Shown: positions 35,988 through 46,044, counted from the first letter of the stretch. The stretch is 64,000 nt of DNA from Lachnospiraceae bacterium (GCA_016290905.1 JAEEVO010000003.1:1-64000); one strand, 5' to 3'. The notes: a model not told the origin generated them from the sequence alone. Numbers and translations are program-made.

Positions 35988-37268
35988 TTAGGGCTCTATC
36001 TTAGCCTTGCCACCCATGTAAGGTCTCAGTACCTCAGGAATGTTTACGGAGCCGTCCGCATTAAGATTATTCTCAAGGAATGCGATAAGCATTCTGGGAG
36101 GAGCAACAACGGTATTGTTAAGAGTATGTGCAAAATACTTGCCGTTCTCTCCGATAACCCTTATTCTGAGACGTCTTGCCTGCGCATCACCCAGGTTCGA
36201 GCACGAACCAACCTCAAAATACTTCTTCTGTCTCGGTGACCATGCCTCAACATCACATGACTTAACCTTAAGATCGGCAAGATCTCCCGAACAGCATTCA
36301 AGCTGACGTACGGGAATATCAAGTGAACGGAAAAGATCAACCGTGTTCTTCCAGAGCTTGTCATACCATATCATGCTGTCCTCGGGCTTACAGATGACGA
36401 TCATTTCCTGCTTTTCGAACTGATGGATACGGTATACGCCTCTCTCCTCTAAGCCGTGAGCGCCCTTTTCCTTACGGAAGCAGGGTGAATAGCTGGTAAG
36501 AGTATGAGGAAGCGTCTCCTCTTTAATCATCTGGTCAATATATTTTCCTATCATGGAATGCTCGCTTGTACCGATAAGGTAAAGATCCTCACCCTCGATC
36601 TTGTACATCATCGCATCCATTTCCGCAAAGCTCATAACACCTGTAACGACCTCGCTTCTGATCATGAACGGAGGTACACAGTAAGTGAAGCCCCTGTCGA
36701 TCATGAAGTCTCTCGCATAAGAGATCACTGCCGAATGAAGCCTTGCAATGTCTCCCATAAGATAATAGAATCCGTTACCTGCAACCCGTCTTGCTGCATC
36801 AAGATCGATACCGTGGAGCTTCTCCATGATATCGGTATGGTAAGGAATCTCAAAGTCGGGAACCACAGGCTCGCCGAATCTCTGGATCTCTACGTTTTCG
36901 CTGTCATCCTTTCCGATGGGAACCGAAGGATCGATGATGTTGGGGATTATCATCATTCTCTTCTTAACTTCCTCTTCAAGCTCGGCCTGCTTTTTCTCAA
37001 GCTCTGCCAGCTCATCCCCGAACTCGGCAACTTCCTTCTTTGCCAGCTCGGCTTCTTCCTTCTTTCCCTGCGCCATAAGAGCACCGATCTGCTTTGAAAT
37101 AGTGTTTCTCTTCTGTTTCAGGTCATCTGCCTGCTGCTGGGTAGCACGTCTTTTCGTATCATATTCGATAACCTCATCAACAAGCGGAAGCTTCTGATCC
37201 TGGAACTTGTTTCTGATATTCTGCTTAACTACCTCAGGGTTTTCTCTTAAAAATTTCAAATCTATCAT
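35988..37268 (-). CDS. serS: Serine--tRNA ligase
   Basis: The 426-residue class II synthetase has an N-terminal antiparallel coiled-coil arm (about 30-105, rich in KK/EE) that contacts tRNA-Ser. A catalytic domain follows, with TSEHSMIGKYIDQMI, SYSPCFRKEKGAHGLEERGV (motif 2) and the final VAPPRMLIAFLENN (motif 3 region). Length is normal. GGAGG precedes the ATG by 8 bases. No T-box element is visible in the 99 bases between clpX and serS. Confidence 0.97.
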   Translation of the reverse strand: MIDLKFLRENPEVVKQNIRNKFQDQKLPLVDEVIEYDTKRRATQQQADDLKQKRNTISKQIGALMAQGKKEEAELAKKEVAEFGDELAELEKKQAELEEEVKKRMMIIPNIIDPSVPIGKDDSENVEIQRFGEPVVPDFEIPYHTDIMEKLHGIDLDAARRVAGNGFYYLMGDIARLHSAVISYARDFMIDRGFTYCVPPFMIRSEVVTGVMSFAEMDAMMYKIEGEDLYLIGTSEHSMIGKYIDQMIKEETLPHTLTSYSPCFRKEKGAHGLEERGVYRIHQFEKQEMIVICKPEDSMIWYDKLWKNTVDLFRSLDIPVRQLECCSGDLADLKVKSCDVEAWSPRQKKYFEVGSCSNLGDAQARRLRIRVIGENGKYFAHTLNNTVVAPPRMLIAFLENNLNADGSVNIPEVLRPYMGGKAKIEP

Positions 37269-37367
37269 GACTCTTTCCTCCCATATCTTGTTTACAACTT
37301 TTTCTCGCGTTTTGCAAGCATTTTTTTAAAAAACCGGATAATTTTTGTCAATGTCCCGTTACAGAGC

Positions 37368-38780
37368 CTAGTTCTGCCCTCTTAACACTATTCTCGGACC
37401 GCCCTTGCCTTCTATGTACTCTTTTGTAATAAATACCCTTCCGATGGAAGAATCCTTGGGTATCTCATACATTATATCCAGCATGAACTCTTCTATGATG
37501 GATCTTAAGCCTCTGGCACCCGTCTTCTTCTCAAGCGCCTTCTCGGCTATGACAAGCAGAGCGTCATCATCAAACTGCAGATCGACTTCATCAAGCGCAA
37601 GCAGCTTCTGATACTGCTTAAGGATCGCATTCTTGGGTTCCTTCATTATCTTGACGAGCATCTCCGCATCAAGTCCCTTAAGCGCGTAAACCACGGGAAG
37701 CCTGCCTATGAACTCGGGGATAAGCCCGAAATCACGCAGATCCTCGTTAGTAACCTTGAACAAGAGCTCCGGATCGTTGTCAAATTTGTCTTTCAGATCC
37801 GAGTTAAAACCGATAAGTGTATTCTTTGCAAGCCTTTTCTTTATAATCTCATCAAGATCAGGGAAAGCGCCTCCGCATATGAACAGGATGTTTCTTGTAT
37901 TTATGGTGGTCATGGGTACCATGGCATTCTTGCTCATAGCACCTACCGGAACCTCAACATCCGCGCCTTCAAGGAGCTTAAGCAGCCCCTGCTGAACGGA
38001 CTCTCCGCTCACATCCCTGTTGGTAACGTTCTTCTTTTTTGCTATCTTATCTATCTCATCGATGAATACAATGCCTGTCTCGGCACGTTCAACATCATTG
38101 TCCGCAGCCTTAAGGAGCTTTGAGAGCACGCTCTCAACGTCATCACCGATATAACCGGCCTCGGTAAGCGATGTTGCGTCGGCTATCGCAAGCGGAACGT
38201 TTAGAAGCTTTGCAAGTATCTGAACAAGGTATGTCTTGCCGCAGCCGGTAGGTCCGATCATCAGCATATTTGACTTACCTATCTCTATGTCCCCCGCTGC
38301 ATCCTTCGTAACACGCTTATAGTGATTATACACTGCTACGGAAATGATCTTCTTTGCACGATCCTGACCTATCACATATTCATCAAGCTGTTCCTTGATC
38401 TTGTGAGGCGGCGGAAGCTTGCGGAAATCAAGATTCTTGACCTCTTCCTTATTCTCCGTATTTTCCGATTTCTCAGCCTTTGGCTTTGCCTTCTTTACTC
38501 TCTGGCTTTTGGGTATGCCCGCAAAATCGCCCATAAAACCCGGCATCAAAAGATTTTCAATATTGAGCCCGGAGTTTGAGAGATTAAAAGGCATGGAATT
38601 ATTTCCTGCCGAATTGTTCATAAGGTCAAAGGTCCTCTGCATACAGTTCGGGCATATGAACATGTTCTCGGTCATCTTTATCATCTTCCCGACGGATGAC
38701 TCGGGCTGTCTGCACATGTAACATATCTTTTCGTATTCATTATTGTCGTCTTTTATTACGCTATCGCTCTTGTCGTCCAT
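37368..38780 (-). CDS. clpX: ATP-dependent Clp protease ATP-binding subunit ClpX
   Basis: The 470-residue AAA+ unfoldase begins with a C4 zinc-binding domain (Cys20, Cys23, Cys43, Cys46). A Gly/Asn-rich linker follows, then the AAA+ core with Walker A GPTGCGKT, Walker B IVFIDEIDKI, and the pore loop in EAGYIGDDVE. The tripeptide IGF in NTLIGFNSDLK is the loop that docks onto ClpP, so it should work with ClpP, which is not in this window. The linker (about 55-125) is longer than in typical ClpX, making the protein about 45 residues longer. It may be a second ClpX paralogue; that cannot be decided here. GGAGAG precedes the ATG. Confidence 0.92.
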   Translation of the reverse strand: MDDKSDSVIKDDNNEYEKICYMCRQPESSVGKMIKMTENMFICPNCMQRTFDLMNNSAGNNSMPFNLSNSGLNIENLLMPGFMGDFAGIPKSQRVKKAKPKAEKSENTENKEEVKNLDFRKLPPPHKIKEQLDEYVIGQDRAKKIISVAVYNHYKRVTKDAAGDIEIGKSNMLMIGPTGCGKTYLVQILAKLLNVPLAIADATSLTEAGYIGDDVESVLSKLLKAADNDVERAETGIVFIDEIDKIAKKKNVTNRDVSGESVQQGLLKLLEGADVEVPVGAMSKNAMVPMTTINTRNILFICGGAFPDLDEIIKKRLAKNTLIGFNSDLKDKFDNDPELLFKVTNEDLRDFGLIPEFIGRLPVVYALKGLDAEMLVKIMKEPKNAILKQYQKLLALDEVDLQFDDDALLVIAEKALEKKTGARGLRSIIEEFMLDIMYEIPKDSSIGRVFITKEYIEGKGGPRIVLRGQN

Positions 38781-38810
38781 TTTTCTCTCCGTTCACAATG
38801 CAAAAGTGGA

Positions 38811-40232
38811 TCAATATGCATTCTTATTTATAAAGCCCTTAAATATTGTAAGGAACAATATTTTGATATCCAGTCCTACAGACCAGTTTTCTATATAATA
38901 AAGATCGCACTCTATCCTTTTCTTTATGGAAGTGTCTCCCCTGTATCCGTTTATCTGAGCCCAGCCGGTCATGCCCGGACGGACCTGATGCTTTATCATG
39001 TACCTTGGCACTTCCTCTTTAAACTTTTCAACAAACTGAGGTCTTTCCGGCCTCGGTCCTACCAGGCTCATACTGCCGCCAAGTACGTTAAACAGCTGCG
39101 GAAGCTCATCAAGGCTTGTCTTTCTTATAAATTTTCCGACTTTTGTAACACGCTTATCACCCTTGGTCGTCCATTCACTCTTCTCCTTCTCGGGGTTTTC
39201 CACGTACATGGATCTGAACTTAAACATTTTAAACTCGCGCCCGTGCTTCCCGACCCGGATCTGTGAATAGATCACGGGACCCTTCGAAGTACATTTGATA
39301 ATGAGCGCAATTATCAGCATAGGTACAAGACCCAGAATGACACAGATGCTTCCAAGTAAAATATCCATGCTTCTTTTTATAAACAAATTTGCGGTATTTG
39401 TCAAGGGTACATTTCTTATGTTAATGACCGGAAGTCCGTACAGATCCTCAATATACGGAACCGTTGAGACCATATTGTTGTAATCGGGCACAAACTTCGT
39501 ATGTACGCCCGACTTTTCACATACATTGACTATCTCTTCAAGCTTCTCATATTCATCAAGGGCAAGCGTTATAACGATCTCATCATAGTCGTTTGCGGCT
39601 ATGACATCCGCCAGATCGAGTACCGCGCCCGTTATCTTTATACCTTTATACTCCGAATCGAGCACCCTGTTATCGTCTAAGATACCGTGTATCCAGTAGC
39701 CCCACTCGGGATTCTGCTTTATCCTGTCTATGTAGCCTTCGGCTGCGCGGCTGTAACCGACCAGAAGGATATGCTTAAGATTCTTTCCTTTTCGCCTGAA
39801 GGTTCTGATTATCTTTCCCGACACATATCTCAAAGTCGTGGCAAAGAAAAAGTTCATTGCACCGAATATCAGGTAAAACCAACGGGAAATATCATTTTCA
39901 TTCTGTATGAATATAAGGAAAGCAAAATAGAAGATACCGAGAAGGTTGGCTTCCAGCAGTTTTCCCAGCAGGCGCATACGGCTCTGGCCTCTCCTGGCTT
40001 TGAACAACCCGCACATATTATAGATGATAAGATATCCCGGAAGCAGGAACAATATCATCTTGGCATATCTTTCAAATGACAGGAATCTCTCATCCGGAGC
40101 CAGTGCAAACGGTCCTAAGGAAGAAAGCACCTTAAAACGTATGGGATATGCCAGAAAATACGCGCCGATTATCAGGATCGCATCCGCAAGTATGACTAAA
40201 TGATTTATTGTTTTCTGGTTATCTTTTATCAT
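38811..40232 (-). CDS. Polyprenyl-phosphate sugar phosphotransferase (WcaJ/CpsE type)
   Basis: The 473-residue membrane enzyme has four to five N-terminal helices, a CoA-binding-like middle domain (HILLVGYSRAAEGYIDRI), and a C-terminal bacterial sugar-transferase domain. The latter has a re-entrant helix (KRSMDILLGSICVILGLVPM), IYSQIRVGKHGREFKMFKF, TSLDELPQLFNVLGG and MSLVGPRPERPQFV. It would move a sugar phosphate, often glucose, from UDP-sugar to undecaprenyl phosphate to start exopolysaccharide units. The family is clear; the sugar is not. GGAGA precedes the ATG. Confidence 0.92.
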   Translation of the reverse strand: MIKDNQKTINHLVILADAILIIGAYFLAYPIRFKVLSSLGPFALAPDERFLSFERYAKMILFLLPGYLIIYNMCGLFKARRGQSRMRLLGKLLEANLLGIFYFAFLIFIQNENDISRWFYLIFGAMNFFFATTLRYVSGKIIRTFRRKGKNLKHILLVGYSRAAEGYIDRIKQNPEWGYWIHGILDDNRVLDSEYKGIKITGAVLDLADVIAANDYDEIVITLALDEYEKLEEIVNVCEKSGVHTKFVPDYNNMVSTVPYIEDLYGLPVINIRNVPLTNTANLFIKRSMDILLGSICVILGLVPMLIIALIIKCTSKGPVIYSQIRVGKHGREFKMFKFRSMYVENPEKEKSEWTTKGDKRVTKVGKFIRKTSLDELPQLFNVLGGSMSLVGPRPERPQFVEKFKEEVPRYMIKHQVRPGMTGWAQINGYRGDTSIKKRIECDLYYIENWSVGLDIKILFLTIFKGFINKNAY

Positions 40233-40470
40233 AATTCTCCGTATTTATATGTCTTTCATTAATATTATGAAACATATTTTCAACTTCATTACTTAGTATA
40301 ACACTATACAATATTTACGAAATTATTACAAGTGAAAAAAATGTGATTTCTTTTTAACACTTTTTTCCCCGAATTTTCACAATATCAACACAAATCAAAA
40401 CTACAATTCAAATCAAATTCAGGGACGTGGCCGGTTCCCGATGAAAATGCAGGACAGGAGGATTATTAAT

Positions 40471-42168
40471 ATGAACGAAAATGATATTATCAATATAAAC
40501 ACAGCCAACAATAACGAAGTAACGGTTGATACCCGGGAGATAAATAGAGCGGTAAACACGGAAGCTATAGAGGTAACTCCCGCAAGCGAACCAAAGATTG
40601 CCGATATCAATATAGTTCTCGAACCCGCAGGTCCGGAAACAAGCATTGAAAGAGAAGCAGAACCTGCCGCTTCCGAAATGAACAGCTCGCAGGAAACAGT
40701 CATTCCGGAAATGAATGCTTCGCAGGATAACGCCGTTTCAGATCCGTACAACAAATATATCTCTCCCGAGTACGTATCTCAGGCTGAGCCGGTATATAAC
40801 CCCGTACCTGCCGACAGATACCGTTACTACGAGGAGACGGACATGAGCCGTAAGCTTTCCCGCGACAATCTGATCAACAGTATCTACTCGGACGGTTCAG
40901 ATGTCGAAACCGTAAAAGGAAAGAAAAAAGGTCCCGGATTCTTTACCGTACTTGCAATGTCGGCAGCCTTCGGACTTATTGCAGCACTTGTCTTCATAGG
41001 AGTAACAAAGTTTTACCTCAGTAAAAACCCGGAGCTCCTGTCTTCACAAAATGACGCCACACCGGTTCAGCTTACAACAGGCGACGCATCAAATACCAAG
41101 CTTAACCTGATCCCCGCAACAGGTACTACGGTTTCATCCACAGGCACTGCGGATATTTCTTCCGAAGATATCAAGAACAGAGTTTCCGTCTCAGATGTCC
41201 CGGATATAGTTGAAAAAACATTACCTTCCATCGTTTCAATAGAATGTGTAAGCCGTATTTACAATTCTTACTATGGTTCATACAGTTCTTCCTCAGCAGG
41301 TTCGGGTATCATCATCCGTAAAACCGACAAGGAACTGAACATTGCAACCAATAATCATGTAGTTGACGGCGTCACTGAGATTTCTGTTGTATTCTGCGAC
41401 GGAACAAAAGCATCCGCAACCGTAAAAGGCACCGACGAGGATGTGGACGTTGCAGTTATATCCGTAAAGTTAAGCGATCTTTCGGAGGAAACACTTAATG
41501 CCATCTCCGTAGCGACGCTCGGAGATTCGGATGCCATGCGTATGGGCGAGCTTGCTATCGTCCTCGGTAATTCCTTGGGTTACGGACCTACCGTAACCGT
41601 CGGATATCTCAGTGCCAAGGACAGAAGCCTTACCGTTGATGGCAAGACCTATTCAGGCCTTCTTCAGACCGATGCGGCAATCAACCCCGGAAACAGCGGC
41701 GGTGCACTTGTAAACATCAAGGGCGAGGTTATCGGTATCAACAACGGAAAGGTCGGCGGCACAGCAGTAGAAGGTGTCGGTTATGCAATCCCCATTTCAA
41801 AGGTTAACGCCATCCTGAACGATTTCATGAGCAGGGAAATCCTTACCACAGAAGAGCAGGGCTTCCTGGGAGTTGTCCTGGAGAATGTTACCGAAACAGA
41901 AGCCCAGATATACGGCTGGCCCATCGGAGCTTATATCAGCAGCGTTGTCGAAGGAACAGCAGCCGAAGAAGCAGACATAAGAGTCAGCGATATCATCACT
42001 GGACTTGATGAAACAGCGATCAAGGATCGTGAAGCACTTATAGAAAAAATAAAGAGCATAAGACACGGAACCGAAGTTACCGTAACACTTCAAAGACTTG
42101 AGGACGGTGAATTCGTAGAGAAAAAGATCAAGGTCGTTTTAGGAAAACGTCCCACAAATACTAACTAA
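40471..42168 (+). CDS. HtrA/DegP-type membrane-anchored serine protease with PDZ domain
   Basis: The 565-residue protein has an acidic cytosolic N-terminus (about 1-150), one membrane helix (about 156-179), and an extracellular trypsin-like domain. Catalytic residues are visible: His296 in NIATNNHVVDG, Asp326 in DVDVAVI and Ser409 in INPGNSGGALVN. A C-terminal PDZ domain follows (about 450-550; YISSVVEGTAAEEADIRVSD). It would degrade or refold damaged exported proteins. An ATG at 40441 is in frame, but the ATG at 40471 has AGGAGG 9 bases upstream. The unusually long acidic cytosolic part is uncommon for HtrA. A terminator follows at 42213. Confidence 0.92.
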   Translation: MNENDIININTANNNEVTVDTREINRAVNTEAIEVTPASEPKIADINIVLEPAGPETSIEREAEPAASEMNSSQETVIPEMNASQDNAVSDPYNKYISPEYVSQAEPVYNPVPADRYRYYEETDMSRKLSRDNLINSIYSDGSDVETVKGKKKGPGFFTVLAMSAAFGLIAALVFIGVTKFYLSKNPELLSSQNDATPVQLTTGDASNTKLNLIPATGTTVSSTGTADISSEDIKNRVSVSDVPDIVEKTLPSIVSIECVSRIYNSYYGSYSSSSAGSGIIIRKTDKELNIATNNHVVDGVTEISVVFCDGTKASATVKGTDEDVDVAVISVKLSDLSEETLNAISVATLGDSDAMRMGELAIVLGNSLGYGPTVTVGYLSAKDRSLTVDGKTYSGLLQTDAAINPGNSGGALVNIKGEVIGINNGKVGGTAVEGVGYAIPISKVNAILNDFMSREILTTEEQGFLGVVLENVTETEAQIYGWPIGAYISSVVEGTAAEEADIRVSDIITGLDETAIKDREALIEKIKSIRHGTEVTVTLQRLEDGEFVEKKIKVVLGKRPTNTN

Positions 42169-42212
42169 GATTTACTCTCATTTTTGACTCTCTCCTATAA
42201 ATTCCAAATAAG

Positions 42213-42254
42213 AAAAGGCGGAACAGGTAATTTATGTTCCGCCTTTTCTTTTGT
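42213..42254 (+). terminator. Bidirectional terminator between htrA and greA
   Basis: AAAAGGCGGAAC and GTTCCGCCTTTT form a 12-bp stem with A and T runs on the two sides; both convergent genes end beside it. Confidence 0.9.
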
Positions 42255-42255
42255 C

Positions 42256-42759
42256 TTAATAGCTTTTTATCTTATCATTCGTATCGTCGTTGGTATTGAT
42301 AAGCTTTTTTATTACCACATAATATCCTTCTCCGGTCTCGCTCATGACAAATACCCTGTCGCCTTCCTTTTTTCCCATTACAGCCCTGCCCAGCGGTGAA
42401 TCGATACTGATCAGGTTGTTCATCACGTCTCCGCGGATTGAGGTTACGAGCCTTATCTCCTCCGTTTCTCCGTCGTCCTCAAAATACAGCTTCACGGTAT
42501 TGTTCAAACCCACTTCATCGTCCTTCGACGTATCATCCACTATATTGGCCGTCTTCAGCATCCTTTCAAGATATCTGATCCTGCTCTCGTTCTGGTTTTT
42601 CTCGCGTTTTGCGGCATAATACTCAAAGTTTTCGCTCAGATCTCCCTGAGCGCGTGCCTCCTTGACCGCTTCTATCGCCTTCGGACGGACAACAAGCTTT
42701 CTGTGTTCTATCTCCTCTTCAATCTTTTTTATATCGCTTCTTGTCAGATCATTCTGCAT
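42256..42759 (-). CDS. greA: Transcription elongation factor GreA
   Basis: The 167-residue protein has the N-terminal antiparallel coiled coil (about 8-75; KEARAQGDLSENFEYYAAK is the conserved GreA block) and a C-terminal FKBP-like domain (SIDSPLGRAVMGKKEGDRVF). It rescues backtracked RNA polymerase by stimulating RNA cleavage. An ATG at 42780 is in frame but leaves no ribosome site; the ATG at 42759 has GGAGGAG upstream. A divergent gene, ispE, begins 211 bases away. Confidence 0.93.
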   Translation of the reverse strand: MQNDLTRSDIKKIEEEIEHRKLVVRPKAIEAVKEARAQGDLSENFEYYAAKREKNQNESRIRYLERMLKTANIVDDTSKDDEVGLNNTVKLYFEDDGETEEIRLVTSIRGDVMNNLISIDSPLGRAVMGKKEGDRVFVMSETGEGYYVVIKKLINTNDDTNDKIKSY

Positions 42760-42970
42760 CCTCTCATCTCCTCCGATCATGTTAAAACTAAGTAATGGTA
42801 TGATAACACACTTCTATTATTTAATCAAATAAAAAAATCATTTTCTCCTTGACAAAGAATTGACTTTAATTGAAAATGTATCTGTACATGCTTGGTCATA
42901 ACAAAGTCATTAAGTTATACTTATAAACAGGTATATTGACGGCATTGTTATGACGCCGAAAGGATAATAT

Positions 42971-43843
42971 ATGAACAGAATATCGATCAGATCGTATGCA
43001 AAGATAAATCTCGGACTTGATGTTACGGGAGTCCTCCCGAACGGGTATCATACAGTAAAAATGATAATGCAGAATATTTCCTTAAGCGACACCCTGTATT
43101 TTGAATTATCAAAAAAGCCGGGCATTGTCCTTAAGACAAATATGCCTTTTCTCCCCGTAAATGAAAAAAACATAGTTTATAAAGCCATACAGCTGTTTTG
43201 TTCAGAGCTGTCCATGTCCTGCGGAGTGTACTGTTCGATAATGAAGCATATACCGGTTGCAGCCGGACTTGCGGGCGGAAGCGGGAATGCGGCTGCTGCG
43301 CTTATTGCATTAAACACCCTTTTCAAAACCAATCTTACAACTGAAGAACTTATGAAAATGGGAGTAAAGCTCGGCGCCGACGTACCTTTCTGTATTTTCG
43401 GAAAGACTGCGCTCGCAGAGGGGATCGGTGAGGTTCTTACTCCTCTTCCGGCTCCACCCCGTGCCAAAGTCCTCATTGTCAAACCGTCATCAAGTGTTTC
43501 AACGGCGGAAATCTATTCCAAACTCATAATCGATGAGAATACTGTACATCCCGACATCGATGCTTGTGTTTGTGCGCTTAAGAACGGTTCTCTCAAGGAC
43601 CTTTGCAAAAACATGGGTAACATCCTTGAAGATGTAACAATAGAGCTTCACCCGACGATCAGAAAGATCAAAGAAAAGATGCTGCTTCACGGTGCCGCCG
43701 GAACACTTATGAGCGGCAGCGGTCCTACGATTTTCGGTCTGTTCGACAATGAGCCCGCCGCTCAAAAAGCCTGCCTTGCCTTTAAAATGGACGAGCAATA
43801 TAAAAAATCAACATATTTATGTGATTTCTGTGAATTCACTTGA
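42971..43843 (+). CDS. ispE: 4-diphosphocytidyl-2-C-methyl-D-erythritol kinase
   Basis: The 290-residue GHMP kinase acts in the non-mevalonate isoprenoid pathway. SYAKINLGLDVTGVLPNGYH at the start and the ATP-binding loop PVAAGLAGGSGNAAAALIAL (about 97-117) are diagnostic; LMSGSGPTIFGLF is GHMP motif 3. Length is normal. AAAGGA lies 7 bases before the ATG. The product feeds isoprenoid lipid carriers such as undecaprenyl phosphate, on which the sugar transferases here depend. Confidence 0.95.
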   Translation: MNRISIRSYAKINLGLDVTGVLPNGYHTVKMIMQNISLSDTLYFELSKKPGIVLKTNMPFLPVNEKNIVYKAIQLFCSELSMSCGVYCSIMKHIPVAAGLAGGSGNAAAALIALNTLFKTNLTTEELMKMGVKLGADVPFCIFGKTALAEGIGEVLTPLPAPPRAKVLIVKPSSSVSTAEIYSKLIIDENTVHPDIDACVCALKNGSLKDLCKNMGNILEDVTIELHPTIRKIKEKMLLHGAAGTLMSGSGPTIFGLFDNEPAAQKACLAFKMDEQYKKSTYLCDFCEFT

Positions 43844-43886
43844 TAAATCCCGTAAATTGGAGTATATTTGAGCATGGAACAAAATT

Positions 43887-43970
43887 GAAGATATCCCCCA
43901 CCTCTTAGCGTAGCGAAAAGTCTTTATGGCTTGTGTTTTAAGATCCTTCGCTGACGCTCAGGATGACAAA
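43887..43970. repeat. Two repeat pieces: half GATATCCCCCACC hairpin and a CTTCGCT..GGATGACA element
   Basis: 43887-43916 carries GAAGATATCCCCCACCTCTT then AGCGTAGCGA, the left arm and loop of the hairpin family without its right arm. 43940-43968 is an almost exact copy of the element at 35809. They fill the 208-bp gap between ispE and the ABC operon. Confidence 0.75.
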
Positions 43971-44051
43971 CGGATTTTAACTTAAAAACATCGAAGTCCG
44001 GTTGGACATTGGGTCTATTACGACCGGCAGGAAGTTTCAGGAGGAATTTAC

Positions 44052-44351
44052 ATGGAAGATACAATTAAAAAGATAGAGAAGAAAGTCAGGATACTGTTCA
44101 TATGCAGGATCATCATGTGGCTCATATGTGCAGGCGGCTGTTTTTACTGGATAGTCTGGTCATTTAAGATCTATCAGATGGAGGAATACCAGCCCTTTGA
44201 CGTACATACATACGCAACCGCCTTCAGACCATATTTTAATCTCGGCATAACCATATCGCTTGTCAGCATAACGATCAGCCTGATCCTGAGACTGATCAGC
44301 GACCGTTTTAAGAGAGAACTTAAAAATATTTTATACGAGGTAAGAGAATAA
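44052..44351 (+). CDS. Small two-helix membrane protein of the ABC exporter operon
   Basis: The 99-residue protein has a helical charged start, two membrane helices (about 14-36 and 62-82) and a short charged tail. AGGAGG lies 7 bases before the ATG. Its TAA overlaps the ATG of the ABC ATPase by one base, so the two are translationally coupled. It is probably an accessory subunit; no family is recognised. Confidence 0.75.
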   Translation: MEDTIKKIEKKVRILFICRIIMWLICAGGCFYWIVWSFKIYQMEEYQPFDVHTYATAFRPYFNLGITISLVSITISLILRLISDRFKRELKNILYEVRE

Positions 44352-45250
44352 TGGATTATATCCTGGAAACACGGCAGATCACCAAAAGATTCGGCAGGAC
44401 ACTTGCCGTCGATCATGTTGATATGCATATCAAAAAAGGCGATATTTACGGTCTGATAGGCAAGAACGGTGCCGGAAAGACCACACTCATGCGAATGATG
44501 CTGTCACTTTGTTTTCCCACAAGCGGAGAAATCTATATGTTCGGCGAAAGGATCGACGGAAGATCCGATATGCGTGTCGGTTCGCTCATAGAAGCTCCCG
44601 GGATATACAAAAATTTCACAGCCTATGAAAACCTTAAGACTTTCTGTGTTCTCTACGGTATAAATACCGGTGTCATCGATCCGATCTTAAAGATCGTCGG
44701 TCTTGAAAATACGGGATCCAAAAAAGCCGGACAGTTCTCTCTGGGTATGAAGCAGCGTCTCGGAATAGCAATCTCGCTGCTTGCCGAGCCCCAGCTCATC
44801 ATCCTGGACGAGCCGGTAAACGGTCTGGATCCCGCAGGTATAAAGGACATACGTGATCTCATCATCACACTTAACCGTGAAAAAGGCGTGACCTTTATCA
44901 TCTCCAGTCACCTTCTTGACGAGCTTTCAAAAATGGTTACAAAATACGGCATAATAAATAACGGCTGTCTCGTAGAAGAGCTTGATGCCGAAGAAATGGA
45001 GCAGCGCGGAAGCCACCATATGATATTCACAACTTCCGATCCCTTAAGAGCCGCCGACCTCATCGCCGGTCTCATTCCTCCTCAGGATATTGCGATAAAC
45101 GGTGATCGTCTTTTCATAAACGAACATCTGAATGAGAGCGCCCGTTTTAACAAGCTTTTGGTGGAAAACGGCATATGGGTCAGTTCGCTTGAACTGAAAT
45201 CCGAAAGTGCTGAGGATTACTTCATGCGCGTGACAGGAGGTTCAAGATGA
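44351..45250 (+). CDS. ABC transporter ATP-binding protein (BcrA/CcmA type)
   Basis: The 299-residue ATPase has Walker A GKNGAGKTTL (about 39-48), signature FSLGMKQRLGIA, Walker B LIILDEPVNGLDPAG and the switch histidine in ISSHLLDE. The C-terminal extension of about 80 residues is typical of bacitracin/lantibiotic-type or ABC-2 exporter ATPases. It overlaps its neighbours on both sides (1 base upstream, 4 downstream). The substrate is unknown; peptide-antibiotic resistance is a family-based possibility. Confidence 0.93.
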   Translation: MDYILETRQITKRFGRTLAVDHVDMHIKKGDIYGLIGKNGAGKTTLMRMMLSLCFPTSGEIYMFGERIDGRSDMRVGSLIEAPGIYKNFTAYENLKTFCVLYGINTGVIDPILKIVGLENTGSKKAGQFSLGMKQRLGIAISLLAEPQLIILDEPVNGLDPAGIKDIRDLIITLNREKGVTFIISSHLLDELSKMVTKYGIINNGCLVEELDAEEMEQRGSHHMIFTTSDPLRAADLIAGLIPPQDIAINGDRLFINEHLNESARFNKLLVENGIWVSSLELKSESAEDYFMRVTGGSR

Positions 45251-46044
45251 AAGAATTATTAGCTTTTGAATTCCGTAAGTTATGGCGGAGTAAACCTTTC
45301 TGGATCTGTACAATAGTAGGTGTCATTCTCAACATAGTGTCCGTAATCCTGACTTATGCCACCACCAACATCGCCAACTCCCTTGCCGGAGCCGACGGAG
45401 CCATCCCCGGGATTTCCTCGTACAGCGGTATAAAATTCCTGAGGCAGACGGCAGCCGGTGGAAATCAAGTCATACTGTTTGCAATATTCGTAACGCTTTT
45501 CATATGCGCTGACTTTAGCGAAGGCACAATAAAGAACATATTGTCCAGAGGCTTCTCAAGAGAATTGCTTTTTGTATCAAAAAGCATCACGATTATGACC
45601 GGCGGACTGATACTGGGGATCCTTTGCATGGCATCGGCCTTTGTTACCGGAAGCATCATATTCGGTGTGGGTGATGAATTCGATTCACAGCTTGTCATTT
45701 CGCTTCTCCTTCAGCTTCTTGGCCTTCTGGCATATGTAATGCTGGATGTCTTCCTTGCGGTATTGTTTACCAAAGCAGGCGGAGCCATGACGTTAGGGAT
45801 AATCCTTCCCCTTATTGTGCCGTTGATCGCCCAGCTCATAGATGTAGCCCTTACACATCTGATAAGCAGTCTTGAATATGGGGACGAAATAGTCGTCAAC
45901 TACCTTATATCTTCAAATTTGGGAACGATTTCATCGATTAAATGTACCGGCACGGATTTTGCCTTTGCCGCCATATTGTTTACCGTATATATCCTGTTGT
46001 TCTCAATACTCGGATTAATTATTATGAAACGTAAAGAAGTATAA
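45247..46044 (+). CDS. ABC-2 type transporter permease
   Basis: The 265-residue protein has six predicted membrane helices and starts with the usual KELLAFEFRKLWRSKPFW of ABC-2 permeases. GGAGG lies 6 bases before the ATG, which overlaps the ATPase gene by 4 bases. It would form the membrane channel of the exporter; the hairpin element at 46056-46095 follows as a likely terminator. Confidence 0.9.
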   Translation: MKELLAFEFRKLWRSKPFWICTIVGVILNIVSVILTYATTNIANSLAGADGAIPGISSYSGIKFLRQTAAGGNQVILFAIFVTLFICADFSEGTIKNILSRGFSRELLFVSKSITIMTGGLILGILCMASAFVTGSIIFGVGDEFDSQLVISLLLQLLGLLAYVMLDVFLAVLFTKAGGAMTLGIILPLIVPLIAQLIDVALTHLISSLEYGDEIVVNYLISSNLGTISSIKCTGTDFAFAAILFTVYILLFSILGLIIMKRKEV

